Below are positions 34,548 to 44,096 of a stretch of 64,000 bases of DNA, in pieces. The stretch comes from Flavobacteriaceae bacterium (GTDB taxonomy: Bacteria; Bacteroidota; Bacteroidia; Flavobacteriales; Flavobacteriaceae). Below the pieces are notes generated by a model that had not been told where the DNA came from, searched no databases, and worked only from the letters and a program-made list of their open reading frames with translations. The position numbers and the translations under genes are program-made. The DNA lies in the NCBI GenBank assembly GCA_014238425.1, contig JABABD010000019.1:61271-125270 (forward strand), read 5' to 3'. How positions within the stretch are numbered: the first letter of the stretch is position 1; each line of letters starts with the position of its first letter.

Positions 34548-35618
34548 TTGAAAAACTACTTGCCTCTTATACTGCTACTATTATCGTCGGTGGTTTTGGC
34601 TCAAACAACCAGAAAATATTCTAATGAATTCATGAATATTGGTGTTGATGCTAAGGCTTTTGGTATGGCCAATGCCGTAGTTGCTAATACTGAGGATGTA
34701 AATTCTGGTTATTGGAATCCTGCTGGCCTTCTCAAATTAGAAGATAAACAACTAGCCTTATTGCATTCTAGCTACTTTGCCAATATTGCAAATTTTGATT
34801 ATGTCGGGTTTGCAATGCCTATTGACGATAGGAGTGCCGTCGGGTTATCTCTTATTCGTTTTGGGGTTGATGATATCTTAGATACCACTCAGCTTATTGA
34901 TGAACAAGGCAATATTAATTACGACAGAATCAGCCTGTTCTCAACAGCAGATTACGGTTTGACGTTTTCTTATGCAAGAGATCTTCCTGTTCAAGGACTA
35001 AAATTTGGTATCAATGCTAAGGTAATACGACGAATTATTGGAGATTTTGCCTCGTCTTGGGGTTTTGGATTGGATTTTGCCATGCAATTTGAAACAGATA
35101 ATGACTGGAAATTCGGGCTCATGGCAAGAGATATTACTACGACATTTAATGCCTGGAGTTTTGATGATGACAAATTAGCGACTATACAAGATGCTATTGA
35201 TGGACAAAATCAAGAAGTACCAGAAAGCACTGAGATTACCATCCCTAAATTGCAAATAGGTGCATCAAAGAAGTGGGTATTTCATTATGATTATTCACTT
35301 CTTGCTGAAGTTGACTTGAATGTACGTTTTGAAGAAAACAATGATATTTTCTCGTCATCGTTTGCAAGTATTAATCCAGCCTTAGGTTTTGAGTTTGGGT
35401 ATGTAGACCTTGTCTTCTTGAGAGCTGGCTTAGGCAATTTCCAGAATGAAGTACAGATAGATAATAGTGAACAGCTAAGTTTTCAGCCTAGTTTTGGAGT
35501 AGGTTTTAATTATAAAGGCATTGCTATCGACTATGCTTTTACAGATATTGGTGACCAAAGTACAGCTTTATACAGCAATGTATTCTCCGTGAAAATAGAT
35601 TTTAGTATTTTTAGGTAA
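34548..35618 (+). CDS. PorV/PorQ-family outer-membrane protein (PorV2-like)
   Basis: A 356-residue protein from a TTG at 34548; the frame has no early ATG and runs back to 34521. The TTG gives the best signal peptide (M-K-N-Y-L-P-L-I-L then L-A-Q cleavage). The mature protein is a FadL-like beta barrel with the PorV-family start: G-V-D-A-K-A-F-G-M-A-N-A-V-V and then N-S-G-Y-W-N-P-A-G-L. PorV-type proteins shuttle type IX cargo to the attachment complex; PorV2-like paralogues have less certain roles. A CATCTTTG near 34526 is close to a -7 element. It sits 9 bases before the Lnb gene. Confidence 0.78.
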   Translation: MKNYLPLILLLLSSVVLAQTTRKYSNEFMNIGVDAKAFGMANAVVANTEDVNSGYWNPAGLLKLEDKQLALLHSSYFANIANFDYVGFAMPIDDRSAVGLSLIRFGVDDILDTTQLIDEQGNINYDRISLFSTADYGLTFSYARDLPVQGLKFGINAKVIRRIIGDFASSWGFGLDFAMQFETDNDWKFGLMARDITTTFNAWSFDDDKLATIQDAIDGQNQEVPESTEITIPKLQIGASKKWVFHYDYSLLAEVDLNVRFEENNDIFSSSFASINPALGFEFGYVDLVFLRAGLGNFQNEVQIDNSEQLSFQPSFGVGFNYKGIAIDYAFTDIGDQSTALYSNVFSVKIDFSIFR

Positions 35619-35627
35619 TTAGCTACT

Positions 35628-36806
35628 ATGAAATTAAAACTTCTCTATCTTCTTTTTTTCTTACACCTTAGCTACACCTATTCACAACATAAAGAACTTT
35701 CTCAGCAAACAGAAATCAGTGTACTTACAATCGGTCCTGGAAGTTCATTAAATGATGCTTTCGGTCATAATGCTTTTAGAGTTAGAGATGGAATTGAGGA
35801 TGTTGTGTATGACTATGGTCGTTTTGATTTTAATGCTCCTAATTTTTATTTGAATTTTGCAAAAGGAAAATTAGATTACTTCATGGGCAAAAGCCCTTAT
35901 AACGATTTCAAGGCATTTTATATTTGGCAAGATCGCTCTATAAAAGAGGTGAACTTAAATCTAAATGAGGAACAAAAGAGACAACTCAATAATTTTTTAG
36001 TCAATAATTTAAAACCTGAGAATAAATACTATTCTTACGATTTCTTTTATGACAATTGTGCCACCAAAATTAGAGATGTTCTAAACGATGGCATAGGAAT
36101 GGAAGTTCAATATAAAGAACCAAGTTCTTTTGAACCTAAAAGCTTCAGAAAGTTGATTCAACAAAATCTTGACTGGAATTCTTGGGGTAGTTTTGGGATT
36201 GACATTGCCTTAGGATCTGTCATAGATAAAAAAGCTTCACCTAATGAACATATGTTTTTACCAGAATATATACATAGTTTCTTTGAAAAAGCCTCCATTG
36301 TTAGTAATCCAGAAAAGCCATTGGTAAACACAACACGAGATATTTACAAAAACAAAAATGACAAAATTTCAAGTAATTTCTTTTTAAGCCCATTGTTTAT
36401 CATAGGGTTATTGAGTATTGTAATTATGTGCCTGACGTTTAATGATTTCAAGAAGAAAAAAAGAACAATGTGGTTAGACACTGCTCTTTTTATTATCACA
36501 GGATTGATAGGTATTTTTCTATTACTATTATGGTTTGGCACTAACCACTCAGCTACAGCACAAAATTATAATTTACTTTGGGCGTTTGCTTTAAATATTT
36601 TTGTAGTTAAGCAAGTAGTAAAAACAGTACCTAGGAATTGGTTTGTGAGATACATCAAATTCTTAGTGATTATGCTCTGTCTATTATTGCTTCAATGGGT
36701 TATAGGTATACAAGGGTTTGCTTACGCACTGATTCCGTTATTATTAGCTTTGATGATACGCTATATATATTTGATTTTTCACTTCAATAAAAGGCTATCT
36801 AACTAA
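35628..36806 (+). CDS. DUF4105/Lnb-type lipoprotein N-acyltransferase domain protein
   Basis: A 392-residue protein with a signal peptide (~1-20) and a DUF4105 domain (~25-200). The candidate catalytic residues are His47 (F-G-H-N-A-F-R-V) and a cysteine near 144 (D-N-C-A-T-K-I-R-D). After an extracytoplasmic linker come five hydrophobic segments (~245-385). Domains of this type have been named Lnb, for N-acylation of lipoproteins in Bacteroidota; whether this paralogue has that activity is inferred. Its operon partner is the PorV-like gene 9 bases upstream. It ends 5 bases from the convergent polysaccharide locus. Confidence 0.8.
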   Translation: MKLKLLYLLFFLHLSYTYSQHKELSQQTEISVLTIGPGSSLNDAFGHNAFRVRDGIEDVVYDYGRFDFNAPNFYLNFAKGKLDYFMGKSPYNDFKAFYIWQDRSIKEVNLNLNEEQKRQLNNFLVNNLKPENKYYSYDFFYDNCATKIRDVLNDGIGMEVQYKEPSSFEPKSFRKLIQQNLDWNSWGSFGIDIALGSVIDKKASPNEHMFLPEYIHSFFEKASIVSNPEKPLVNTTRDIYKNKNDKISSNFFLSPLFIIGLLSIVIMCLTFNDFKKKKRTMWLDTALFIITGLIGIFLLLLWFGTNHSATAQNYNLLWAFALNIFVVKQVVKTVPRNWFVRYIKFLVIMLCLLLLQWVIGIQGFAYALIPLLLALMIRYIYLIFHFNKRLSN

Positions 36807-36811
36807 CAACA

Positions 36812-38206
36812 TTATTGTCCTCTAAAGAATATAACTGTACTAAGCGTCTTAATAATAATATTCATATCTAAGAAGAAGCTTCTATGCTTGATGTAATATA
36901 AATCGTATTGTAGCTTAGTCAGGCTATCATCAACCGTTGAGCCATATGCTGTATTGACTTGTGCCCAACCAGAAAGTCCAGGTTTTACAATATGTCTAGT
37001 TTCATAAAAAGGGATAATCTGAGATAATTCTTGTACAAAAAATGGACGTTCAGGCCGAGGACCGATTAAACTCATTTCTCCTTTTAGAACATTAATGAAT
37101 TGAGGAATCTCATCAAGTCTTGTCCGTCGCAAAAATTTACCGAATTTAGTAACTCTTGTGTCATTTTTCTTGGCCCATTTCATACCATCTGATTCGGCAT
37201 TCTTCACCATCGTTCTAAGCTTTATGATCCTGAATATATTGCCATTCTTACCAACCCGTTCTTGAGAATAGAACATTGGCCCTCTATTTCCTATAAGATT
37301 TGCAATCAATATAATAGGCAATAACGCTAAACCGATCAACAACCCTATAATTGAAAACAAGATATCCGATACCCTATGAAAAAACAGATACAGCTTGTTC
37401 TGATTACTTCTGCTAAAAGGGAAATATTTATAGAAATCTTTACCAACATATTGCACTGGTACACGATTTGTAATTTCCTCATATACTTGAGTATACTCAC
37501 GAATGGTAAATCCTTTTTCTAAAAGCGTAATCAAGTCATTGTAAATATCTGCTGTAATAGTTTCAGAATTATAGCTAGCTACAACAATTTCAGAGATTTG
37601 TTGCTTGGCAATAATGTCTTTTATTTGATTGGGCGCAAATTCCTTAAGGCCCTTGAACTTAATGCCGTCTTTTTTATCTTGTTCGCAATTTACAAATCCT
37701 ACTATTTTATAGTTGGGGTCAGAATCATTAAATGCCTTTACAATACCTTCCATATTAGATACTTCACCAACGAGCAATACTTTTTTATAAAACCTAGGTG
37801 AGGTTATAAATGTAACATAAGCCACTCTCCATAAAAATATGGCGGCAACAAAGGCAATATAAAAATAGACTATTTGTAATCTGTTATCTGGTAAGGTTGG
37901 TGTAAAGAATGGTGTTAGTAAGTAAAAGAGCACTGTAACTGAAGATGTCAATACAATATTACTTAATATAACATCCAGTTTACTAGATTTTTGCAAATCA
38001 TAAAGCTCGAAAATCGTACCGAAGATTGTTATATAAATGACTAATACAACAGTCCAAAACCAATTTTGAGCAGTTATTCTGAAGTAGTCAAAATCGAAAA
38101 TTTCACTTAAAAAATATAATGCAGCCAGCACAGACACAATATCCATGATTCTTAATAGAATCTTACGCTCCGAGATTTCAAAATGAATACCGTTTTTTCT
38201 GGACAT
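36812..38206 (-). CDS. Initiating polyprenyl glycosylphosphotransferase (WbaP/WcaJ-like)
   Basis: A 464-residue enzyme that transfers a sugar-1-phosphate to undecaprenyl phosphate, starting repeat-unit assembly. Four N-terminal membrane spans (~20-135), a Rossmann-like cytosolic domain (~145-250) and a C-terminal catalytic bacterial sugar transferase domain (~265-464) are visible. The last has K-L-R-T-M-V, R-R-T-R-L-D-E-I-P-Q and G-P-R-P-E-R-P. The sugar (Glc, Gal or QuiNAc-type) cannot be set. It is the last gene of the minus-strand locus and has its own -7 element. Confidence 0.92.
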   Translation of the reverse strand: MSRKNGIHFEISERKILLRIMDIVSVLAALYFLSEIFDFDYFRITAQNWFWTVVLVIYITIFGTIFELYDLQKSSKLDVILSNIVLTSSVTVLFYLLTPFFTPTLPDNRLQIVYFYIAFVAAIFLWRVAYVTFITSPRFYKKVLLVGEVSNMEGIVKAFNDSDPNYKIVGFVNCEQDKKDGIKFKGLKEFAPNQIKDIIAKQQISEIVVASYNSETITADIYNDLITLLEKGFTIREYTQVYEEITNRVPVQYVGKDFYKYFPFSRSNQNKLYLFFHRVSDILFSIIGLLIGLALLPIILIANLIGNRGPMFYSQERVGKNGNIFRIIKLRTMVKNAESDGMKWAKKNDTRVTKFGKFLRRTRLDEIPQFINVLKGEMSLIGPRPERPFFVQELSQIIPFYETRHIVKPGLSGWAQVNTAYGSTVDDSLTKLQYDLYYIKHRSFFLDMNIIIKTLSTVIFFRGQ

Positions 38207-38237
38207 CTTGGCTATTAATCCTTTGTAGTAAATATAA

Positions 38238-38245
38238 CAAACTTA
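38238..38245 (-). promoter_or_regulatory. Bacteroidota -7 promoter element (TAAGTTTG)
   Basis: Perfect TAnnTTTG on the minus strand, 32 bases before the glycosylphosphotransferase start. It suggests this last gene can be transcribed independently of the long operon. Confidence 0.45.
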
Positions 38246-38270
38246 TGATTAAACTTAAGTGGTAATGGTT

Positions 38271-39281
38271 TTATTTCAATAATGCTCTCCATTGCATCTT
38301 TATAATACGCCAGTCAAAATTTTCAGCGTTACGTCGTCCATTACTTGCCATTTCAACTGCTTTATTTTGGTTTTGCAAAAGATCAATTATTGCATTTGTC
38401 ATGCCTTCAACATCATTTGGCTCAACTAAAATTGCATCTATATTTTTGTTTACTAAAAAAGGGATGCCTCCTACATTGGTAGAAATAACAGATAAGCCCA
38501 ATGCCATAGCTTCAATCAGTGACACTGGCATATTATCAAAATAAGAGGTATTTACAAAAATATCGTAATCTTTAGATAATGCTATCCATTCCTTCCGTGT
38601 TAACTTACCTGTAAAACTTGCATCTATTCCCAAATCCCTTACTTCTTTCCTTGCGTATAAGAATGTACCATCACCATCGGGGCCTACCATACATAATTGA
38701 GTTGGTACATTAGTATCCATTAATTTTTTAGCCACTTTTATGGCCATTAGCGGGTTATAGATTTCTTTAAAAGAACGCACCCAAAGTAATTTAGCTTCAA
38801 AATGGGTTCTCTTTTTAAAAGGATAGTTATTGATTTCTATAGTATTAGGAATCAATTCTATATTATTAAACCCAAACTCATTAAATCTATCTTTGATATA
38901 ATGAGATGGAGAAATACATCTGTAGGCATAGTCGAAAATTAGCTTACTTTTTTTTGGGCTTTTCTGTAATCGTCTTGGTAAATCTCCACCATGTAATATA
39001 GGAATATATTTTAGGCTGAATACACGACATAGTTGACTAACAAAGAAGGCATAATAAAAGTTAAGAGTACTGTAAGTATCAATTAAAACATAATCAACCT
39101 TTTTTCTATTTCTCAATACAGCAAATAGCATGTCTAAAAGGCGAATGCCCTTACTTTGTTTATCAGATGCAAATTTCACATTGTATCCCTCATTAGCAAG
39201 AAGATTTCCTAATGTATCTATTGTAGTAATATTAGTCTTTTCGCTAGCTAATTTGTTTCCTATGTACAATAGGTTTTTCAT
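38271..39281 (-). CDS. Glycosyltransferase family 4
   Basis: A 336-residue GT-B glycosyltransferase. The GT4 C-terminal half shows S-L-I-E-A-M-A-L-G-L-S-V-I-S-T-N-V-G-G-I, with the nucleotide-sugar-binding Glu. The N-terminal domain is shorter than usual. Donor and acceptor unknown. Its start lies 38 bases inside the preceding polymerase/ligase gene, the longest overlap of the locus. Confidence 0.88.
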   Translation of the reverse strand: MKNLLYIGNKLASEKTNITTIDTLGNLLANEGYNVKFASDKQSKGIRLLDMLFAVLRNRKKVDYVLIDTYSTLNFYYAFFVSQLCRVFSLKYIPILHGGDLPRRLQKSPKKSKLIFDYAYRCISPSHYIKDRFNEFGFNNIELIPNTIEINNYPFKKRTHFEAKLLWVRSFKEIYNPLMAIKVAKKLMDTNVPTQLCMVGPDGDGTFLYARKEVRDLGIDASFTGKLTRKEWIALSKDYDIFVNTSYFDNMPVSLIEAMALGLSVISTNVGGIPFLVNKNIDAILVEPNDVEGMTNAIIDLLQNQNKAVEMASNGRRNAENFDWRIIKMQWRALLK

Positions 39282-40599
39282 ATTTAATATCTAGTAAGCA
39301 TAATGCATAAATAAAAGCAGGTGCCGCTATTCGCATTGATGAGTGATTTATAGTCAGGAACCAAAAAAGGTAAAATGAATAGAATAAATAATTTTTCTTG
39401 TTTTTGCTTCTTATTATTAGAGGCACCAAAAGTAATATTGAAAAAGCTCCAATTCCAAAAATACCATGCTCAGCAAGTATTCTGCTCATTTCATTATGAG
39501 AAGCTGCGCTAACACCAATTCTTTCAAACCTAGCTTCCTTAACCTTACCAACTCCTACACCCAAAAAGGGATTATCAAAAAATTCTTGAAACTCAGAAGT
39601 AACTAATTCTATTCTTCCAGTGGTAAGATCTTCTTTAACTCTACCAGCTGCATCTTGATTTGCATATCTTTTGTCTATAAAACCAAGGGTCTGAACCGAA
39701 CTTATTATCCAAACAATTGCTGCAGCGGCAGCTATAGTACCAATTGATACTGACAATTTTCGACGTTGCTTCCCTCTAACATTCACAAAGTATATAGCTA
39801 GAAATGCTACAATAACAACCAAAGCTGTTATAACGCCTCCTCTACTAAAAGTGATTATTGCCCTATACGACACCAACCCCAACAATCCAAGATTAAGCAT
39901 TTTCTCATAAGAGTTTTTTGAGAATAAGATATAGCGGGTGACAAGGCCAAACATACCCAATCCCAATACAGTTGCAACTTGATTAGGTCCAAAACCGCCG
40001 GAGGCCTCAAAGTTAGACTGGGTTCCACTTAAAACATCCTTTATACTTGGGTTGTAGAGAAATAGGTAAATGGTATTGGCAATTACCGGAAGCGTCATGG
40101 CCTTGGTTATATTGTTAAGACTAGTAAAAGATATTTCTCTACGATAACAATACAAGGCTGCAACTCCTAAACATACAGGACCACTCAAATTAAAGGCTAC
40201 AGCTTTTCTGAATACTGTTTCATAATTCAAGGTAATAGATGCTACTACAATTCCTGGAACTAGGAATAATATATAAAGTAAGTAGGGATATGCTTTTCTT
40301 GAAATACTATTAAATGTTATTCCAAGTACTAGGAAAAAAATCACCATGTATTTTGATGTCTCATAGGTGAAATTACCACCTGTCATCCTTAAGAACACCT
40401 CACAACTTGCTATATACGAACATGCCATCAACACTTCGGTAGATTTTTTAGCTGAAGGTGCATTGAATATTCTGTAAATGAAATAAACAATAAATAATGA
40501 AAAATATATTTTAGAAAAAGATTCAACAAAAAATATAAATGCGCCAATAAAGGCATGCAAGATTACTAATTGTGTATAATTGATTCTTATATTATTCAT
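39244..40599 (-). CDS. O-antigen polymerase/ligase-like membrane protein (Wzy/WaaL family)
   Basis: A 451-residue membrane protein with about eleven hydrophobic segments and a long extracytoplasmic loop (~300-370) containing F-L-G-V-G-V-G-K and S-H-N-E. This pattern is shared by O-antigen polymerases (Wzy) and O-antigen ligases (WaaL), which cannot be told apart by sequence. Since the locus also holds a Wzm/Wzt exporter, which does not need Wzy, a ligase role is possible. Confidence 0.82.
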   Translation of the reverse strand: MNNIRINYTQLVILHAFIGAFIFFVESFSKIYFSLFIVYFIYRIFNAPSAKKSTEVLMACSYIASCEVFLRMTGGNFTYETSKYMVIFFLVLGITFNSISRKAYPYLLYILFLVPGIVVASITLNYETVFRKAVAFNLSGPVCLGVAALYCYRREISFTSLNNITKAMTLPVIANTIYLFLYNPSIKDVLSGTQSNFEASGGFGPNQVATVLGLGMFGLVTRYILFSKNSYEKMLNLGLLGLVSYRAIITFSRGGVITALVVIVAFLAIYFVNVRGKQRRKLSVSIGTIAAAAAIVWIISSVQTLGFIDKRYANQDAAGRVKEDLTTGRIELVTSEFQEFFDNPFLGVGVGKVKEARFERIGVSAASHNEMSRILAEHGIFGIGAFSILLLVPLIIRSKNKKNYLFYSFYLFWFLTINHSSMRIAAPAFIYALCLLDIKYEKPIVHRKQIS

Positions 40600-40627
40600 T
40601 AATAACTAAGAGTTTAATTTAAAAACT

Positions 40628-41695
40628 TTATATACTTTCATAAAAAGCAAGAGCTTTTTTTACTATAACGTCTTCTGCATAATTAGCAGCGATATGCGTT
40701 TTCATTTTGTATGCAAAATCTCTACGAAAATCAACATTATCTATTAAAGACATTAAGGCCCTATAAAATTGCACCTTATTTTCACTTTCTACAACTACAC
40801 CTCTCCCTTCAACTAATTCGCGACAGCTACCTACATCTGTTGTTATTACTCCCAAGCTTGCATTTCCATATTCTAGCAACGCCATGGGTAACCCTTCAAA
40901 AGTAGAAACAATAACACCTATCTCGCATTGCTTTAAGATATTTGGTATATCATTTTTCAAACCATAGATAAATACAGAATCTTTTAATTCATTATCTGAA
41001 ATATATTTATGTACTTTTTGAGAATATACGTCTCCATAATCATTACCGATTAAGTGGAGAGACCAATCCTCTCGTTCTTTTTGAACAGTTTTGAAAACTT
41101 CCATTAAAAATAAATGGTTTTTAGGGTTCCTAAGATTAGCTAAACATACTATTCTTCGTCCTTCTTTTCCATTTAATCTTGTATTCTCACCACTATTCTC
41201 CCTTGCCGATACAAAATTCTCAATGCTAATTATGTTTTTACAATATAGGTGTTTTTTCGCCCACGATTCTAATTTTTTATTGACTGTAATCACCCCATTA
41301 AAAAAAAATGATGCTATAATTAAAGGAATCTGTTTTAAGGTATTTATCTCATCTCTGTTTCCTTGATGATCATGCCAAACAATTTTTATCTTAGAGTATG
41401 AAAGCTTAGTCAGTACTGCGAAAAAATAAGATGTTGTATGTGCATGAATAACAGTCACCTCATTTTTTATAAGATAAATCTTAAATCTCTTTATGGCACT
41501 AAAATCAAAAGTACTTGTCTTTTTTAGATTAATATACTCGACATTTTCATTCAATTCAGTTTCTAGAGTTCCAGGTTTTCTAGTAGTTGCTAAGAAAGAT
41601 CCACCAAATTTATTAGATAACGTATTTGCATAATTAACAGCAACGCGCTCAGCACCGCCAGCATTTAATGTATCTATAAGTTGGATTATCTTCAA
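40628..41695 (-). CDS. Glycosyltransferase family 4
   Basis: A 355-residue GT-B enzyme. It begins K-I-I-Q-L-I-D-T-L-N-A-G-G-A-E-R-V, a classic GT4 acceptor-side motif, and has the C-terminal G-L-P-M-A-L-L-E-Y-G donor motif. The start is a TTG at 41695, only 3 bases after the GNAT gene stop; no ATG is near. Substrates unknown. Confidence 0.9.
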   Translation of the reverse strand: MKIIQLIDTLNAGGAERVAVNYANTLSNKFGGSFLATTRKPGTLETELNENVEYINLKKTSTFDFSAIKRFKIYLIKNEVTVIHAHTTSYFFAVLTKLSYSKIKIVWHDHQGNRDEINTLKQIPLIIASFFFNGVITVNKKLESWAKKHLYCKNIISIENFVSARENSGENTRLNGKEGRRIVCLANLRNPKNHLFLMEVFKTVQKEREDWSLHLIGNDYGDVYSQKVHKYISDNELKDSVFIYGLKNDIPNILKQCEIGVIVSTFEGLPMALLEYGNASLGVITTDVGSCRELVEGRGVVVESENKVQFYRALMSLIDNVDFRRDFAYKMKTHIAANYAEDVIVKKALAFYESI

Positions 41696-41698
41696 TAC

Positions 41699-42256
41699 TT
41701 AGAACTTAAAAAGACTCAAGTAAAAATCGTCATCCTCTTTGCCGATATATTCTTGTTTTATCATGGCCAACAAGATATTATCATGATATGCATCATTCAT
41801 ATAAATGCTTTGACGTTCAGCTCCTTCGATAGTCCATCCACATTTTTCAAACAATGCCAATGAGGCCTTATTATAATCAATAATATGGGTATACAAACGA
41901 TTCAAATTCATTTTATTAAATAGAAACGATGTCATGGTTTTTAAGCCATCTGTTCCTATATTCTTACCTCTAGCAGCTTCAACTAGCTTAATAGCAATTA
42001 AACCTTTTCTAGAAATATCATCGGTAACTTTAAAAGACATATATCCCATTTTTTCATTCGTGTCATTTTCATAAATAATAAAACGGTATCCAGTTTTATA
42101 GTTTTTTTCGAACCAATGCTGTTGCTGTTTTAAAGAAATTGGAAACTCATTTTTACCTTCCCAATATGCAAATTCTTGATTATTCACTAGTGAGAACATA
42201 AAGTCCATGTCATTCATCTCCAAAGCTCTCAAGTATATTTTCTTGCCTTTCAACAT
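41699..42256 (-). CDS. GNAT-family N-acetyltransferase
   Basis: A 185-residue acetyltransferase of the RimJ/RimL-like branch: L-R-A-L-E-M-N-D-M near the start and a late A-R-G-K-N-I-G-T-D-G acetyl-CoA loop, with Y-N-K-A-S-L-A-L-F-E-K-C-G after it. In this setting it most likely acetylates an amino sugar (such as the 4-amino position of a nucleotide sugar), as similar genes do in nonulosonate and O-antigen loci. The exact substrate is inferred. Confidence 0.85.
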   Translation of the reverse strand: MLKGKKIYLRALEMNDMDFMFSLVNNQEFAYWEGKNEFPISLKQQQHWFEKNYKTGYRFIIYENDTNEKMGYMSFKVTDDISRKGLIAIKLVEAARGKNIGTDGLKTMTSFLFNKMNLNRLYTHIIDYNKASLALFEKCGWTIEGAERQSIYMNDAYHDNILLAMIKQEYIGKEDDDFYLSLFKF

Positions 42257-42258
42257 GC

Positions 42259-43404
42259 CTAAAGTGATTTTATTTCAGATTGTAAACGTTCTTTGAATGT
42301 CTCTAAAGATAATTCATTAGCATAAGCTTTCAAATTTATGGTATCCATATTTAATACGTGGTTAAACGCCAATTTTAAAGCTTCCGCCAAATGTTTTGCA
42401 TCAGGCTCGAAAACAATACCTTTTTCTTTAACGTCTAAAATATCAGGAATATTCCCACGATTGGCTGCTAACGGGAAGGTATTATGAGCCCAACCTTCAG
42501 CAATAGGTTTTGGCCAACCCTCTAATACACCTGGCATAATCAAGATATGTGACTTTGCTAAAATCTTTTGAGCCTTATTAAACTTCATAGCACCATGAAA
42601 AGTCACTTGATCCTGAAGATTGAAAGTTGACATTAAGTCTTTCATTTTTTGCATTAAGGCTCCATCACCAATACAATGGTAATGCCAACTAAGTCCAGAT
42701 ATTTTTTTCAATTCATCCAGTGCTTTCGGTATTAATTCAAAGTTCTTGGTTGCGTGTAATCTCCCAATAGAAACTAAGTGAAATCCATTTTGGGCTTTTG
42801 GTTTGGTTATTGCTAGTTCCTGAGCAAACTCAATTTCTTCAGGCGACATTAATGCTGGAATAAACGTTACTAAATGTGATTTTTCAGACTTACTATAAAT
42901 TAATGTTTTATTATACTTACCACGTAAACCAGCAACTTTTCTATCAATTTTTGACACTAATGGTTCATTAGGATATGGACCAAAACCACCTGCCCATTTG
43001 GTTATGCTTTTCTTTCTGAATACTCTTACAATTAGGCCTAAAACAATACTTGGTAAAGATGAATTACGAATATGTATCAAATCATATCTATGAATTACGA
43101 ACAGTAATTGAATCGTTAGTAACGGTAATGTTAAAATATGAAGAATCCTAGATAACATTCCATGACTAACAGGGTAATTCCATAGCTTTTTTAAATTTAT
43201 ATTATCATACTTAAACTGAGCAAAACTATGCTTATCTTTCTCATTATAAGAGTCTATTTGCGCAAAGATATCTATCTCATCATATAACTCACACCAAAGG
43301 TTAATTTCTCTAACGTAAGGCTCATATGAGTAATTTTTTTCATTGTTAATTGCATGCCTCGCTAAGGACAATATCATTAAACGCTTGCCTAACTTTTCTG
43401 CCAT
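42259..43404 (-). CDS. Glycosyltransferase family 4-like
   Basis: A 381-residue GT-B glycosyltransferase. The C-terminal half shows V-S-I-G-R-L-H-A-T-K-N and P-K-P-I-A-E-G-W-A-H-N. The family Glu position is kept as Glu in I-A-E-G. It overlaps the WbqC gene by 16 bases. Donor unknown. Confidence 0.85.
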   Translation of the reverse strand: MAEKLGKRLMILSLARHAINNEKNYSYEPYVREINLWCELYDEIDIFAQIDSYNEKDKHSFAQFKYDNINLKKLWNYPVSHGMLSRILHILTLPLLTIQLLFVIHRYDLIHIRNSSLPSIVLGLIVRVFRKKSITKWAGGFGPYPNEPLVSKIDRKVAGLRGKYNKTLIYSKSEKSHLVTFIPALMSPEEIEFAQELAITKPKAQNGFHLVSIGRLHATKNFELIPKALDELKKISGLSWHYHCIGDGALMQKMKDLMSTFNLQDQVTFHGAMKFNKAQKILAKSHILIMPGVLEGWPKPIAEGWAHNTFPLAANRGNIPDILDVKEKGIVFEPDAKHLAEALKLAFNHVLNMDTINLKAYANELSLETFKERLQSEIKSL

Positions 43405-44096
43405 GGCGTCATTATTAACTCTTTGGTTTTTTTTGGACCTAGATTGAATAACACATCAATGGTCGAAAGGCCTTTTATAAATTCTCCGTGAAGTTGTTTA
43501 TAACTGATTGAATTTATAGGAAAATCTTGCCATAATATCTCAATATCGTTTTTTGCAAATGCGTCTTGATTCATATAATTGCGTCCACCTTTACCAGCTA
43601 TATACTGTGTAGCTTCTGAGGCATTACACATGGCTAGCAATCTTTCATTTGGATCTTCGTATTCTTTTTCAAGTAATTCTGAAGATCTAACAATTTTTGT
43701 ATCTATTTCTAAAATATCCAATACAAGTATAAAGAGATCATAATTCAAATCATTAAGATGATGATAATCCTTTAAGAGAATATCTTCAAACTGTGGGAAA
43801 ATCGATTTAAAATATTCTGCCTTTGAATAATAGGTCCTAAGGGTTTTTGACGCTTTTACCATATCTTTTTTGAGGGCAATCTCAATGTCACTAATATTGG
43901 TTTCTAGCGGCGCTTTTTTTACCGAAACTGATAACCAAAGCTCTCCAGTGTTACTTTTGATCTTTGTTCTATTCTGAAAATAGTTTTTCCTGAATTGCAC
44001 ATCTTCCAACCATATGAACACATCAGATCTGAGTACCTTGTTAAAATAACCCATCCAAGGAAGAAAATGCGGTTGATGAGCTGAAACGATCTTCAT
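43389..44096 (-). CDS. WbqC-family protein
   Basis: A 235-residue protein beginning with the WbqC signature H-Q-P-H-F-L-P-W-M-G-Y-F and F-R-K-N-Y-F-Q-N-R. WbqC proteins occur in O-antigen and nonulosonate loci, often next to sugar-modifying enzymes, but their reaction is not established. Here it lies between a glycosyltransferase and a PIG-L deacetylase (one-base overlap). It may work with the deacetylase on an N-acyl sugar. Confidence 0.85.
   Translation of the reverse strand: MKIVSAHQPHFLPWMGYFNKVLRSDVFIWLEDVQFRKNYFQNRTKIKSNTGELWLSVSVKKAPLETNISDIEIALKKDMVKASKTLRTYYSKAEYFKSIFPQFEDILLKDYHHLNDLNYDLFILVLDILEIDTKIVRSSELLEKEYEDPNERLLAMCNASEATQYIAGKGGRNYMNQDAFAKNDIEILWQDFPINSISYKQLHGEFIKGLSTIDVLFNLGPKKTKELIMTPWQKS

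Noticed and set aside
39244..39281. Frameshift joining the GT4 and the polymerase/ligase genes
   Set aside because: The 38-base overlap is in different frames, and each protein has a complete family-type N- and C-terminus, so these are two genes.
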